Assembly: GCA_008080835.1 (NCBI GenBank)
Contig: VMDK01000102.1
Coordinates: 1 to 41,544, forward strand
DNA length: 41,544 nucleotides
Direction: 5' to 3'
From: Sphingobacteriia bacterium
GTDB taxonomy: Bacteria; Bacteroidota; Bacteroidia; NS11-12g; UBA9320
The notes beneath the pieces were generated by a model. That model saw nothing but the letters and a program-made list of their open reading frames with translations, ran no database searches and had not been told where the DNA came from. The position numbers were made by a program, and so were the translations under genes. Numbering within the stretch: position 1 is the stretch's first letter; each line of letters starts with the position of its first letter. Below, one piece after another: positions 9,277 to 17,674 of the stretch.

Positions 9277-11094
9277 TCACGACATCAGTCGGTCATAGTT
9301 GGTGTTGATGAAATCCGTCAACTCCTTACCATCAAGCATGTTCTGAGCAAGTCTGGCCAGGTCAAATGCCTGCTTGAGCACTAGCTTTTTCTGCTCATCG
9401 TCACCACTGCTTAGCACTTTCTTAGCCAATGGATGGTTCGTGTTCACACTGAGCTTCATCTTCTCTTTCATGTCTCCGAACATCGCCATGCCACCAAATT
9501 GCTGCATCTCCATAATTCTTCGCTGCCATTCAGGTCGGTGTATGTTCATGAAGGCATCGTTCTCAGCAAGGTTGACATTCTCCACTTCGTACAATTCCTG
9601 ATTGTCTACTACTCCTTCGATATCTTTCTTGAGAGTTTCCTGTTCTTCTTCCGTCAGCCCGGACTCAAGCTTTTCGTCCTTGTCGATCAACTTGTCAACC
9701 GTATCCGCGTCTACGCGTTTGAACTGAGTACTCTCTAGTTGTTGTTCCAGCTTCTGGATGAAATGCTGGTCTATGATCTCGTTGAACATCAAGACGTCAT
9801 ATCCCTTGTTATTCGCCTTTTCGATATAGCCATGCTGCTTGTCAGCATCATTTGCATAGAGGACGATAAGGTTGTTGTCCTTGTCAGTCTGCTCACCTTT
9901 GATCGCTTCGCTGTAGTCTTTCAGTAAGAAGTGTTTCTTTTCAGTATTTTGGACCAAACAGAACTTTTCTGCGCGCTCAAAGAACTTTTCGTCACTGATC
10001 ATTCCATACTTCACGAACACGTCGATATCGTTCCATTTTGATTCGAAATCGGCACGATCCTTTTTGAACAATTCAGCCAGTTTGTCGCTGACCTTCTTGC
10101 TGATGTGGCCAGTGATCTTCTTTACGTTTGAATCGGCCTGAAGACTGCTTCTCGATACGTTCAAAGGAATATCCGGTGAATCGATCACTCCGTGAAGGAG
10201 CATCAGATATTCCGGAACAATATCCTCCACATTATCCGTGACGAAGACCTGATTGCTGTAAAGCTGGATCTTGTTGCGGTTCGGATCGATGTTCTTCTTG
10301 ATCTTAGGGAAGTACAAGATCCCTGTCAGGTTGAATGGATAATCCACATTCAAATGGATCCAGAACAATGGATCTTCCGCATATGGATAGAGTTCCTTGT
10401 AAAAATCAAGATAGTCCTGATCCGTTAAGTCAGAAGGTGACTTCTTCCAGGCAGGAGAGGTGTTATTGACCGCATTGCCATCAAACTCGATCTCAACTGG
10501 TAGAAACTTACAGTATTTGTCGAGCAGTCCTTTGACCCTCAGGTCGTCCACAAATTCCTCGGATTCTTCATTGATATGAAGGATGATATCTGTCCCTCGT
10601 TTCTTGCGTTTCCCCTTCTTGATCTTGAAATCCGTGGTACCTTGACATTCCCAAAGCGCAGGTTCTGCGCCTTCCTGATAACTCAGAGTATGGATCTCTA
10701 CTTTGTCGGCTACCATGAAACTTGAGTAGAAACCAAGTCCGAAATGCCCAATGATATTGGCATCTTCTTGTTTGTCTTTGTATTTCTCTACGAACTCTTC
10801 AGCCCCTGAGAAGGCGATCTGATTGATGTATTTATCGATCTCCACAGCTGTCATCCCGATCCCTCTGTCTGAGATGGTGATGGTCTTCTTTTTCTTGTCG
10901 ACCTTAACAGAGATCTTCAGTTCGCCGAGATCACCTTTGACATCCCCACTGGAAGCAAGCAGGTTCAATTTCTTAGTTGCATCTACAGCATTCGAGATCA
11001 ACTCACGTAGGAAGATCTCGTGATCCGTATAGAGGAATTTCTTGATGATCGGAAATATGTTCTCTGTGTTTACTGATACTTTTCCCTTTTGCAT
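9277..11094 (-). CDS. htpG: molecular chaperone HtpG (bacterial Hsp90)
   Basis: Cytoplasmic ATP-dependent chaperone. The 605 residues begin with a GHKL ATPase domain: ELISNAVDATKK (Asn/Asp of motif I), SDRGIGMT, and the lid glycines in GHFGLGFYSSFMVA. The middle domain includes LYSNQVFV and the ATP-sensing arginine region PLNVSRSSLQAD. The C-terminal dimerisation domain is shorter than in E. coli HtpG (624 residues), but family motifs run to the end. The ATG at 11094 starts MQKGKVSVNTENIF, a typical start for the family. The gene appears monocistronic and ends at a terminator shared with the broken lipoprotein gene. No CIRCE or other heat-shock operator is visible upstream. Confidence 0.96.
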   Translation of the reverse strand: MQKGKVSVNTENIFPIIKKFLYTDHEIFLRELISNAVDATKKLNLLASSGDVKGDLGELKISVKVDKKKKTITISDRGIGMTAVEIDKYINQIAFSGAEEFVEKYKDKQEDANIIGHFGLGFYSSFMVADKVEIHTLSYQEGAEPALWECQGTTDFKIKKGKRKKRGTDIILHINEESEEFVDDLRVKGLLDKYCKFLPVEIEFDGNAVNNTSPAWKKSPSDLTDQDYLDFYKELYPYAEDPLFWIHLNVDYPFNLTGILYFPKIKKNIDPNRNKIQLYSNQVFVTDNVEDIVPEYLMLLHGVIDSPDIPLNVSRSSLQADSNVKKITGHISKKVSDKLAELFKKDRADFESKWNDIDVFVKYGMISDEKFFERAEKFCLVQNTEKKHFLLKDYSEAIKGEQTDKDNNLIVLYANDADKQHGYIEKANNKGYDVLMFNEIIDQHFIQKLEQQLESTQFKRVDADTVDKLIDKDEKLESGLTEEEQETLKKDIEGVVDNQELYEVENVNLAENDAFMNIHRPEWQRRIMEMQQFGGMAMFGDMKEKMKLSVNTNHPLAKKVLSSGDDEQKKLVLKQAFDLARLAQNMLDGKELTDFINTNYDRLMS

Positions 11095-11179
11095 GATTAA
11101 TAGATGTTCTTTTCCCCGGGGATGTGCAATTCCCTTACCATTCGGAATTTGGCAGACAACATGTCATATCAGGATGGAA

Positions 11180-11208
11180 GGATGGTCAGAATTACAGGAT
11201 TGTGTTCA
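11180..11208. repeat. degenerate copy of the downstream repeat, inverted, upstream of the GxxExxY gene
   Basis: GGATGGTCAGAAT (11180-11192) matches the reverse complement of the array core (GGATGAACAGGAT) at 10 of 13 positions. The following ACAGGATTGTGT resembles the unit junction CAGGATTTGTGT with one base missing. The gene is therefore flanked by related sequence in opposite orientation. Confidence 0.5.
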
Positions 11209-11276
11209 ACATCAGCAATAGCTACAATCACGTCTAGCTTTAGGAGAGCGATTAAGTGCGGTGAGGACCTTGTGGT

Positions 11277-11702
11277 TTGTATTATTCTGATTCTGATGCA
11301 AATTCCACCATCGAAGTTTGGGATGAAGACATCGACAACCTGACTTTTCAAGTCATCGGATGTGCCATGAAAGTGCGCAACGTCTTGGGTAATGGTTATC
11401 AGGAAGTCATATACCAGCGCGCACTAGCGATCGAACTTGAAGCCTGTATGATTTCCTTTGAGAGAGAAAAAGAGCAGGAGGTGTACTACTTAGATTCACT
11501 TGTCGGCGTCAGAAGGGCAGACTTTATAGTGAACGAAGAACTAGTTGTAGAATTAAAAGCGGTGATCAGGTTGGAAGATGTGCATTTAGCTCAAGCTAAG
11601 AACTATACGGTGGCGTATGGCTTTGCGAATGGTCTATTGATCAATTTCGGCTCTAATAGACTCGAATTCAAGCGCGTTTTCAACCAACACCTGAACCCTT
11701 GA
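11277..11702 (+). CDS. GxxExxY family protein (PD-(D/E)XK nuclease superfamily)
   Basis: A 141-residue protein carrying the family signature in LGNGYQEVIY (Gly40, Glu43, Tyr46). A nuclease-like core follows: Asp82 in RRADFIV, Glu92-x-Lys94 in VVELKAV, and Gln106 in LAQAKNY. This Asp...Glu-x-Lys...Gln pattern is the PD-(D/E)XK arrangement; family members are predicted nucleases without an established role. The C-terminus LLINFGSNRLEFKRV is also typical. The frame opens at 11265 and the only plausible start is TTG 11277; family similarity begins about residue 19 (IDNLTFQVIG). The gene is solitary, and its stop is only 6 bases from the 26-bp tandem array. All predicted catalytic residues are present, so it looks intact. 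Confidence 0.85.
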   Translation: MYYSDSDANSTIEVWDEDIDNLTFQVIGCAMKVRNVLGNGYQEVIYQRALAIELEACMISFEREKEQEVYYLDSLVGVRRADFIVNEELVVELKAVIRLEDVHLAQAKNYTVAYGFANGLLINFGSNRLEFKRVFNQHLNP

Positions 11703-11708
11703 CCAACC

Positions 11709-11850
11709 ATCCTGCTCATCCCCACATCCCATAATCCTGTTCATCCTCACATCACACAAATCCTGCTCATCCTCACATCACACAAATCCTGTTCATCCGC
11801 ACATCACACAAATCCTGCTCATCCTTACATCCCGCAAATCCTGATCATAG
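11709..11850. repeat. 26-bp tandem repeat array next to the GxxExxY gene
   Basis: Five units start at 11709 (25 bp), 11734, 11760, 11786 and 11812 (26 bp each), plus a partial sixth at 11838. The consensus is ATCCTG(C/T)TCATCC followed by (T/C/G)CACATC(A/C)CACAA. The seventh base alternates C, T, C, T, C in units 1 to 5, hinting at a 52-bp higher-order unit. The partial last unit runs into the stop codon of the S46 peptidase gene (11845-11847). There are no spacers between units, so it is not a CRISPR array. Confidence 0.92.
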
Positions 11851-13986
11851 CGAGACGTTCATCTCATCCAGCAAAGCATCCGCTTCGTGCATGTACTTCA
11901 TCACAAACAGCACATATCGGATGTCAACTCCAATAGATCGACTGTAACTCTCATTCCATGCAAAGTCATTGATCGTCGCTGAATAAGCACGATCGAAGTT
12001 CACACCGACCAGCTCACCTTTGGCATTCAGGATTGGACTACCACTGTTTCCACCGGTGGTATCCATGTTGTAGAGCATCCCTGCGACCACGGAATTCTTC
12101 TTTGGATGTCTTAGCGCATCTGCCGGTTCAGTTTGTCGGTATTTCTCCAATAAATACTCGGGCATGTAATAGTCGCCGCTGGGTTGTGCTTTTTCGATAA
12201 TTCCGTCCACGGTAGTGAATGGATCATTGTAGACGGCATCTGACGGCTCAAAACCTTTGATGTATCCATATGTCAAACGCAAGGTTCCATTAGCATCCGG
12301 AATGAACAGTTCATCGGTATACTTTTCTTTCAACGTTGCAAGTTGAGGTAGCAGAGCATCGATCTCTGTATTAACTGTGCTCCATTCTGTAGCTTTTGGA
12401 TCCAGGGCATGTTGGAATGCTCCTGCGATCTCTACCAATTTACCGCCCTGTTTGAAGAACTTGGCAGGATTGTCGTTGAGCAAGTCGCGCATTGTCGTGA
12501 CATCCGCGAACTTGGTCTTTTCCCACATTTTCTTGCAATGAGCTTCGAGTAAACTTGCATTAGGCGACTCCAGTTTGAGCATGTCGGACACTAGTTTGCC
12601 GAGTTCGCTTCCTCGCTTGTCGAGTACGGCTAGCCCATTGGCGAAGTTCTTAAGGTCCACCGATCTATTCACAATCCGATATCGGCGAGCGTATTCACCA
12701 ACAAGGGATTCGTGATTCTTCTCTAGCCATTCTTTGCGTTCCGCTCCACTCATGGCAGCCAGTTTGTCGGAATACTTCGCAATAAAAGCGGCAGTATAAA
12801 ACACCCCGGAGGCACTTAGGATCTGGTTACCCATGACGACGTCGGTAGCCAGAGCATTGATCCTGGAGTAGTATTTCTCTATATCATCAAAGACTGCATT
12901 TTCCTCCTGCGTACATTTCGCTCGAAGTTCGTTTTGAATGTTTTGACGTTGTTCGATCACGTCGGTTCGACGAAATCCTTGCATCTTGCCTTTGAAGTTT
13001 TTGGTTACGTTAGAGAGACTTGCGATCCGTCCGGCATATCGAAGTTTCGTATCCGTATCGTCACCGGCATCTGCTTCCAGGATCTCGATGCGTTTATCGA
13101 ACCAATCGGCGATGATCGGTAATAAATAGTCCTGTTGGTAGTTCAGGTATTCAGCCGGCATATGACGATAGGTCCTTCCCGGATAGCCCATGATGAAGAC
13201 AAAGTCATTCTCAGAAGTCCCACCTGCATTCACTTGTATGAAGCGCTCCGGTTTGAATGGTTTACCATTCTCATACACTCGAACCACGCTGAAATCTCCA
13301 TTATGCCGCGGCCACATCCAGTTGTCGCTTTCACCGCCAAATTTCCCTATAGCTTTAGGCGGAACATAGACCAGTCGCACATCTTCAAGTAATTTGTATC
13401 GAAACAGCGTGTAGTACTTGCCTACGTGCATCTCGCTGATCTGTATTTCTCGGTCGGGATGCGCTTTCTCCTCGGCAGCAGTGATCTCCTTGATGTTCTT
13501 GGCAATGGTCTTCTTTCTTTCGTCGGCAGATGTGTTCACATCAATACCTTGAAGCACTTTGTCTGATACATCCTCAAAACTAGTAGTGATCCGACAAGGA
13601 ATAGTGGTTTTAAGCTCTTCGGATGTGTCTTTCGCGTAGAATCCTTCATCGAGATAATTGTGTTCAGAAGAACTATGCCCTGCAACTGCGCTAAAAACGC
13701 AATGGTGATTCGTGATGATCAAACCGGTCTCACTGATGAATGAACCTGTGCATCCACCCAAGCGCACAAGGGCATTGGTCAAACTGACGCCTCCCGGATT
13801 GTACACTTCAGAGACAGGTATCTGTAATCCCGCTGCTTTCAGGTCAACCTGATGCAATTGTGCCAGCGGATACATTCCTTCTTCCTTTTCTTTCGGAAGA
13901 AATGACGTGAGTGTCCCTGCAAGAATGAGTGCAGCGACCACCTTTAAGCCAAGATATGGCTTTGTTTTAGGCGAAATAAGAAGCAT
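11845..13986 (-). CDS. S46 family dipeptidyl-peptidase (DPP11-like)
   Basis: Chymotrypsin-fold exopeptidase releasing dipeptides from oligopeptides, found in Bacteroidota that feed on protein. From ATG 13986 it has 713 residues, matching DPP7/DPP11 (about 712-720). A longer in-frame start at 14094 exists but would extend far into the mlaF-like gene. The N-terminus is a hydrophobic export segment. The catalytic His lies in GLIITNHHCVFSA and the nucleophile in TTGGNSGSPI. In GVNFDRAYS the arginine at residue 666 matches the S1-subsite Arg that, as I recall, gives DPP11 its preference for Asp/Glu at P1; DPP7 has Gly there. The gene overlaps the end of the mlaF-like gene by 20 bases and ends inside the tandem array. 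Confidence 0.9.
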   Translation of the reverse strand: MLLISPKTKPYLGLKVVAALILAGTLTSFLPKEKEEGMYPLAQLHQVDLKAAGLQIPVSEVYNPGGVSLTNALVRLGGCTGSFISETGLIITNHHCVFSAVAGHSSSEHNYLDEGFYAKDTSEELKTTIPCRITTSFEDVSDKVLQGIDVNTSADERKKTIAKNIKEITAAEEKAHPDREIQISEMHVGKYYTLFRYKLLEDVRLVYVPPKAIGKFGGESDNWMWPRHNGDFSVVRVYENGKPFKPERFIQVNAGGTSENDFVFIMGYPGRTYRHMPAEYLNYQQDYLLPIIADWFDKRIEILEADAGDDTDTKLRYAGRIASLSNVTKNFKGKMQGFRRTDVIEQRQNIQNELRAKCTQEENAVFDDIEKYYSRINALATDVVMGNQILSASGVFYTAAFIAKYSDKLAAMSGAERKEWLEKNHESLVGEYARRYRIVNRSVDLKNFANGLAVLDKRGSELGKLVSDMLKLESPNASLLEAHCKKMWEKTKFADVTTMRDLLNDNPAKFFKQGGKLVEIAGAFQHALDPKATEWSTVNTEIDALLPQLATLKEKYTDELFIPDANGTLRLTYGYIKGFEPSDAVYNDPFTTVDGIIEKAQPSGDYYMPEYLLEKYRQTEPADALRHPKKNSVVAGMLYNMDTTGGNSGSPILNAKGELVGVNFDRAYSATINDFAWNESYSRSIGVDIRYVLFVMKYMHEADALLDEMNVSL

Positions 13987-14698
13987 TGATGAACTCTTTG
14001 AATTCTTTGTTATCAGATGATTTGATATCCTGAGTTGCGCCCTCCCACCATTTTTCTCCATTATGTATGAAAATGATGTGGTCGCCGATATCAAATACGG
14101 TTTTCATATCATGAGTGTTGATGACCGTGGTGATCCCGAATTCCTGCGTGATCTCTCGGATCAAGCCGTCGATCACTCTCGAGGTCACCGGATCCAGTCC
14201 GGAGTTTGGCTCATCGCAGAAAAGATACTTGATGTCCAGTGCGATCGCTCTGGCAATACCAACCCTCTTTTTCATCCCTCCACTGATCTCAGCTGGATAT
14301 TTGTCGTTCACACCTTCTAACTGAACGCATTTCAAGCAGAAATTCACACGCTCCAATCGCTCTTCAGCCGACATGCGGGTGAACATCTTCAGAGGGAATT
14401 CTACGTTTTCCTGAACCGTTGAGGAGTCGAATAGTGCACCTCCTTGAAATAGCATCCCGATCTCTCTGCGCACAGCGCGTACCTCTTTGTATTCCAATGC
14501 CGTGAAATCCCGATCATCGTAAATGATGTGCCCGTCGGTAGGGGTAAGAAGCCCTACCATGCACTTCATCAGGACACTTTTGCCACTTCCACTTGCCCCA
14601 ATGACCAAGTTGATCTTCCCCGGTTGGAATTGTGCAGAGATGCCACGGAGGACCTCCTTATCGTCAAACGATTTGTATATGTCGTTCAGTTCGATCAT
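13967..14698 (-). CDS. ABC transporter ATPase, MlaF-like
   Basis: Cytoplasmic ATPase of a retrograde phospholipid (Mla-type) or related MCE transporter. The 243 residues contain Walker A GASGSGKSVLMK, a Q-loop in MLFQGGALFDS, the signature SGGMKKRVGIARAI and Walker B YLFCDEPNSGLD, followed by the switch histidine in VINTHDMKT. SGGMKKRVGIARA and EPNSGLDPV are characteristic of MlaF. The mlaE-like permease gene lies 6 bases upstream. No MCE-domain (MlaD-like) gene follows; instead an S46 peptidase gene overlaps the 3' end. In many Bacteroidota the MCE gene is elsewhere or next to mlaEF. Confidence 0.9.
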   Translation of the reverse strand: MIELNDIYKSFDDKEVLRGISAQFQPGKINLVIGASGSGKSVLMKCMVGLLTPTDGHIIYDDRDFTALEYKEVRAVRREIGMLFQGGALFDSSTVQENVEFPLKMFTRMSAEERLERVNFCLKCVQLEGVNDKYPAEISGGMKKRVGIARAIALDIKYLFCDEPNSGLDPVTSRVIDGLIREITQEFGITTVINTHDMKTVFDIGDHIIFIHNGEKWWEGATQDIKSSDNKEFKEFINASYFA

Positions 14699-14704
14699 TG
14701 AGTT

Positions 14705-15442
14705 CTAGAGGAGCAATTGAGTCAAAAGATAATCTGAGAACAATATCAATACTGCACTTGTCACTACGGCCTTCGTGCTACTACTTCCAACTTCCAAGGC
14801 TCCTCCTTGAGTGTAATAACCCTGGTAACAGGAGACGGATGTAATGATAAAGGCGTATGTGAATGCCTTGATCAGAGAGAAAATGAGGTTGAATACCAGA
14901 AATGATTCTCTCGCACCTTGGATGTATTCATCAGGTGTGAGAATACCACTGGCGTTACCTGCGATTATCCCGCCAATATTGCTGAGGAATATCGAGATGA
15001 TGATCAGCAATGGGATCATGATGATTCCTGCCAGGATCTTTGGCAAGGCTATAAAACCGGCCGAATTGATACCCATGATCTCCAGGGCATCGATCTGTTC
15101 ACCCACACGCATGGTCCCGATCTCTGATGCGATATGTGAACCAACATTACCGGCCAACACCAGACAGGTGATTGTCGGTGCCAGCTCGAGCATGGACGAG
15201 TCACTGACAATAGATCCTATCACCGGGTTGGCAACCAGTGGACTGATCAGCTGATAGGCTATCTGTAAGGTGGTTACAGCCCCTTGAAAGATCGCGATGA
15301 TCGCAACAATGGGTAAGGACCCGATACCGATATTTTTCATTTCCAACATGGTCCGACCGAGATATACAGTCAATCGCTCAGGTCTCGAGAACATGTGACT
15401 GAGGAAGAGAATGTATCGACCGAAATGGTAGAAAAGTAGCAT
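14705..15442 (-). CDS. MlaE-like permease of a lipid ABC transporter
   Basis: Inner-membrane permease partner of the adjacent ATPase. The 245 residues contain several long hydrophobic segments and the conserved permease pattern VAIIAIFQGAVTTLQIAYQL, then GSHIASEIGTMRVGEQIDALEIMGI, the coupling-helix region typical of MlaE/Ttg2B. The ATG at 15442 begins MLLFYHFGRYILFL. Order mlaE then mlaF with a 6-base gap indicates one transcript. The intergenic region to the divergent SDR gene is 94 bases; I found no exact TAnnTTTG box there on this strand. Confidence 0.92.
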   Translation of the reverse strand: MLLFYHFGRYILFLSHMFSRPERLTVYLGRTMLEMKNIGIGSLPIVAIIAIFQGAVTTLQIAYQLISPLVANPVIGSIVSDSSMLELAPTITCLVLAGNVGSHIASEIGTMRVGEQIDALEIMGINSAGFIALPKILAGIIMIPLLIIISIFLSNIGGIIAGNASGILTPDEYIQGARESFLVFNLIFSLIKAFTYAFIITSVSCYQGYYTQGGALEVGSSSTKAVVTSAVLILFSDYLLTQLLL

Positions 15443-15536
15443 AGCGCGAAAGAGGCGGTAAATATATTGGATATAACGCGTAGAGGATGGGGATTTCCTG
15501 TTTCTTTTATCAACTTTGCTGTGAAAAAATCACCAT

Positions 15537-16247
15537 ATGACTCGAAAGAAGATCGTACTGACCGGAGCAAGTAAGGGCATAGGAAAGGCAATAGCCGTCA
15601 AATTTGCGGCAGAGAACTGGGATGTAGCCGTATGCAGCAGGAATGAAGAAAACCTGTCTGATCTCATCAAGAGCTACGAAAAGGTGGAAGGCAGCGATCA
15701 CATCGTGTATGCATGCGATGTCTCTGAGGAAAACGAGCTTAAGGGGTTCGTGGATACGATCCAAAAGAATTGGGGGCAGGTAGATGTATTAGTCAACAAT
15801 GCCGGAGTCTTTTTCCCCGGAGGTCTCATGGAAGAAGAAGAAGGTGCACTTCGTCAAATGCTGGACACCAATCTCATGAGTACATATTTAATGTGCAGAT
15901 GGCTGGTTCCTGCCATGATCTCCAGGAAGAAAGGTCTGGTCGTGAATGTCTGTTCTACTGCTAGTAAGAGTGCCTACGCCAATGGTGGTTCTTACAGCAT
16001 ATCCAAATATGCACAGTACGGGTTGACCCGCAATTTGCGCGAAGAGTTGAAAGACACAGGAGTAGGAGTGACAGCGCTGTTGCCCGGTCCAACGTTCACC
16101 GACAGTTGGAAGGGTAGTGGTCTGCCCGAAGACCGATTCGTGGATCCCGGGGACCTAGCGGAGCTAGTATTCAATCTGACGAATATGCACCCTCAAAGCC
16201 TGGTGGAGGAGCTGACCATCCGACCTCAATTGGGAGACATTAACTGA
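15537..16247 (+). CDS. short-chain dehydrogenase/reductase (SDR)
   Basis: Classical SDR oxidoreductase with unknown substrate. The 236 residues show the Rossmann TGASKGIGKAIA, the NNAG motif (VLVNNAGVFFPGG) and the Ser-Tyr-Lys set, with the serine in NVCSTASK and YSISK holding Tyr and Lys. After the active site PGPTFTDSW is the usual SDR PG motif. An arginine after the first strand (CSRNEEN) hints at NADPH preference. The gene is divergent from mlaE and starts at ATG 15537. It stands alone: the next plus-strand gene has its own promoter. Confidence 0.9.
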   Translation: MTRKKIVLTGASKGIGKAIAVKFAAENWDVAVCSRNEENLSDLIKSYEKVEGSDHIVYACDVSEENELKGFVDTIQKNWGQVDVLVNNAGVFFPGGLMEEEEGALRQMLDTNLMSTYLMCRWLVPAMISRKKGLVVNVCSTASKSAYANGGSYSISKYAQYGLTRNLREELKDTGVGVTALLPGPTFTDSWKGSGLPEDRFVDPGDLAELVFNLTNMHPQSLVEELTIRPQLGDIN

Positions 16248-16279
16248 ACCTAGCGCAACTCAAGCCATTCGCTAAACAC

Positions 16280-16334
16280 GACACCTCAGTGAAAATCGCT
16301 TTACTGGTGTCTGACAATTGCAGGGATTTTCCTG
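16280..16334 (+). terminator. possible terminator hairpins after the SDR gene
   Basis: GACACC-TC-AGT (16280-16290) pairs with ACTGGTGTC (16303-16311), with a two-base bulge. A second small hairpin GCAGG/CCTGC follows (16320-16334) and leads into TTAAATTT. The T-run is weak, so termination is only possible, not clear. Confidence 0.35.
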
Positions 16335-16356
16335 CTTAAATTTGGTATACAAATTA

Positions 16357-16364
16357 TATTTTTG
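16357..16364 (+). promoter_or_regulatory. -7 promoter box for the T9SS-exported protein gene
   Basis: TATTTTTG matches TAnnTTTG exactly, 24 bases ahead of the ATG at 16389, so the leader is short. TTTG at 16341-16344 is closer than the usual -33 position. Confidence 0.5.
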
Positions 16365-16388
16365 CGACCCAACGTATTAAAAGAGAGT

Positions 16389-17657
16389 ATGAAAACAAGA
16401 AATCTACTAGCACTGGTCATCATATTTTGCGCTTCGACCGCCTTCGGTCAGGTCATCGAGCGTTACGACCAACCGCACCAAGTAAATGAGGCCGAGTATT
16501 TCCAAACTAAGGAAAACAAGACATTGAACAAGAGAGATGTCAATGGTTGGTACAACTATGTTACTGACCTGCGTCAGAATGGTGAAACATTCGTTTACAT
16601 CAGTGACATCGTTTTGTGGCCTGATTCTTTGCCTTTGATCACATATCCAGAAGGATCAGATATCGATCCTAACAACATGTTCGCTCATGCGACTGGATCC
16701 ATGTTCGATCCAGAGAGCTTTTACTATGTAGATCCTGAGTCTTTTGATTCACGTTTCGTTGAATACACGATCGACTCCATCGCATTCTTCTACAAGTATC
16801 ACAACTTCGGAGATTCTATGGACAAGGTACGTATTCAGTTCTACGACGAAGAAGGTGTAATTCCTTTGTACTGGAACTCAGGCGGGGAAACTCGTTCGGT
16901 ATCTTACAATAAGACATCTAAGAAAGGACGTGATGCTGCGGATGAGATCGAGATCGATCTGGATTCATCTAACAACACTCCGTTGTTCTTCATCAACGAG
17001 AGCCGTACTTACAACGGAACAATTCAGGTACCGGTAGGGATCACTATTGACCCTTCTGCGCCATACAGCGACTTGGAAAACCTGTTCGCTTTCACCGTTC
17101 AATTCTTGCCGGGTAACCCAAATTACTCCTTGAATGACACCATGAACCGTTGGGATTCTACTGACGTTGCCGGTGACCAATTGAGCGTATTCGCTCCATA
17201 TTTCGTACGAGGTGACGGAGCTGCTTCAGCTGCAGATGAAACGTACAACCACGGTATGTTGCTGTACACTTGGGGTGTATACGAAGACAACAACTTCTGG
17301 TATCCATTTAACGCGCCTGGGCAGCCTATCAGCCACCTGAATGCATTCTACCATGTGACTTCTTCAAGAGTTGGAGTGGATGACGTAAATGCGAATGGTT
17401 ATGGTCTTGGAAGAGCGTATCCAAACCCTGCAACAGGAAATGAACTGCATATCCCGATCGAATTGGGTCAGTCTGAGTCAGTTAGCGTAAAGATCATGGA
17501 CCTCAGCGGTCGCGTGGTTCGCACATACAGCGAAGACCTAATGAGTGCAGGTGAGCACACAGTGACTTTCGACGTTAGCGATCTTACTAACGGTATGTAC
17601 ATCTACGAATTGAATGCAGGTGATTACACCAGCAGCGATCGAGTTGTAGTACAATAA
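16389..17657 (+). CDS. T9SS-exported surface protein of unknown function
   Basis: The 422-residue protein has a signal peptide (MKTRNLLALVIIFCASTAFGQ) and a C-terminal type A sorting domain of type IX secretion: GRAYPNPATGNELHI, then SVKIMDLSGRVV, and the closing GMYIYELNAGDYTSSDRVVVQ. It should be exported by Sec and then carried across the outer membrane by T9SS, becoming surface-bound or released. The middle (about residues 25-330) is rich in Asp, Tyr, Phe and Asn and looks beta-stranded; I recognise no enzyme motif. ATG 16389 is preferred over an in-frame TTG at 16362 because it starts the signal peptide. The gene is monocistronic, with its own -7 box and a strong terminator, which suggests good expression. 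Confidence 0.85.
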   Translation: MKTRNLLALVIIFCASTAFGQVIERYDQPHQVNEAEYFQTKENKTLNKRDVNGWYNYVTDLRQNGETFVYISDIVLWPDSLPLITYPEGSDIDPNNMFAHATGSMFDPESFYYVDPESFDSRFVEYTIDSIAFFYKYHNFGDSMDKVRIQFYDEEGVIPLYWNSGGETRSVSYNKTSKKGRDAADEIEIDLDSSNNTPLFFINESRTYNGTIQVPVGITIDPSAPYSDLENLFAFTVQFLPGNPNYSLNDTMNRWDSTDVAGDQLSVFAPYFVRGDGAASAADETYNHGMLLYTWGVYEDNNFWYPFNAPGQPISHLNAFYHVTSSRVGVDDVNANGYGLGRAYPNPATGNELHIPIELGQSESVSVKIMDLSGRVVRTYSEDLMSAGEHTVTFDVSDLTNGMYIYELNAGDYTSSDRVVVQ

Positions 17658-17674
17658 AGAACTTTTATTTGAGT

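Noticed and set aside
11169-11351. Minus-strand 60-residue reading frame over the GxxExxY leader
   Set aside because: It overlaps the real gene's start and the repeat copy, and its translation has no domain character.
11709-11850. CRISPR-like array
   Set aside because: Units of 26 bp follow each other directly with no unique spacers, and no cas genes are near.
13987-14094. Longer start of the S46 peptidase at 14094
   Set aside because: It would run deep into mlaF and put 36 polar residues before the export segment; ATG 13986 gives the normal family length.
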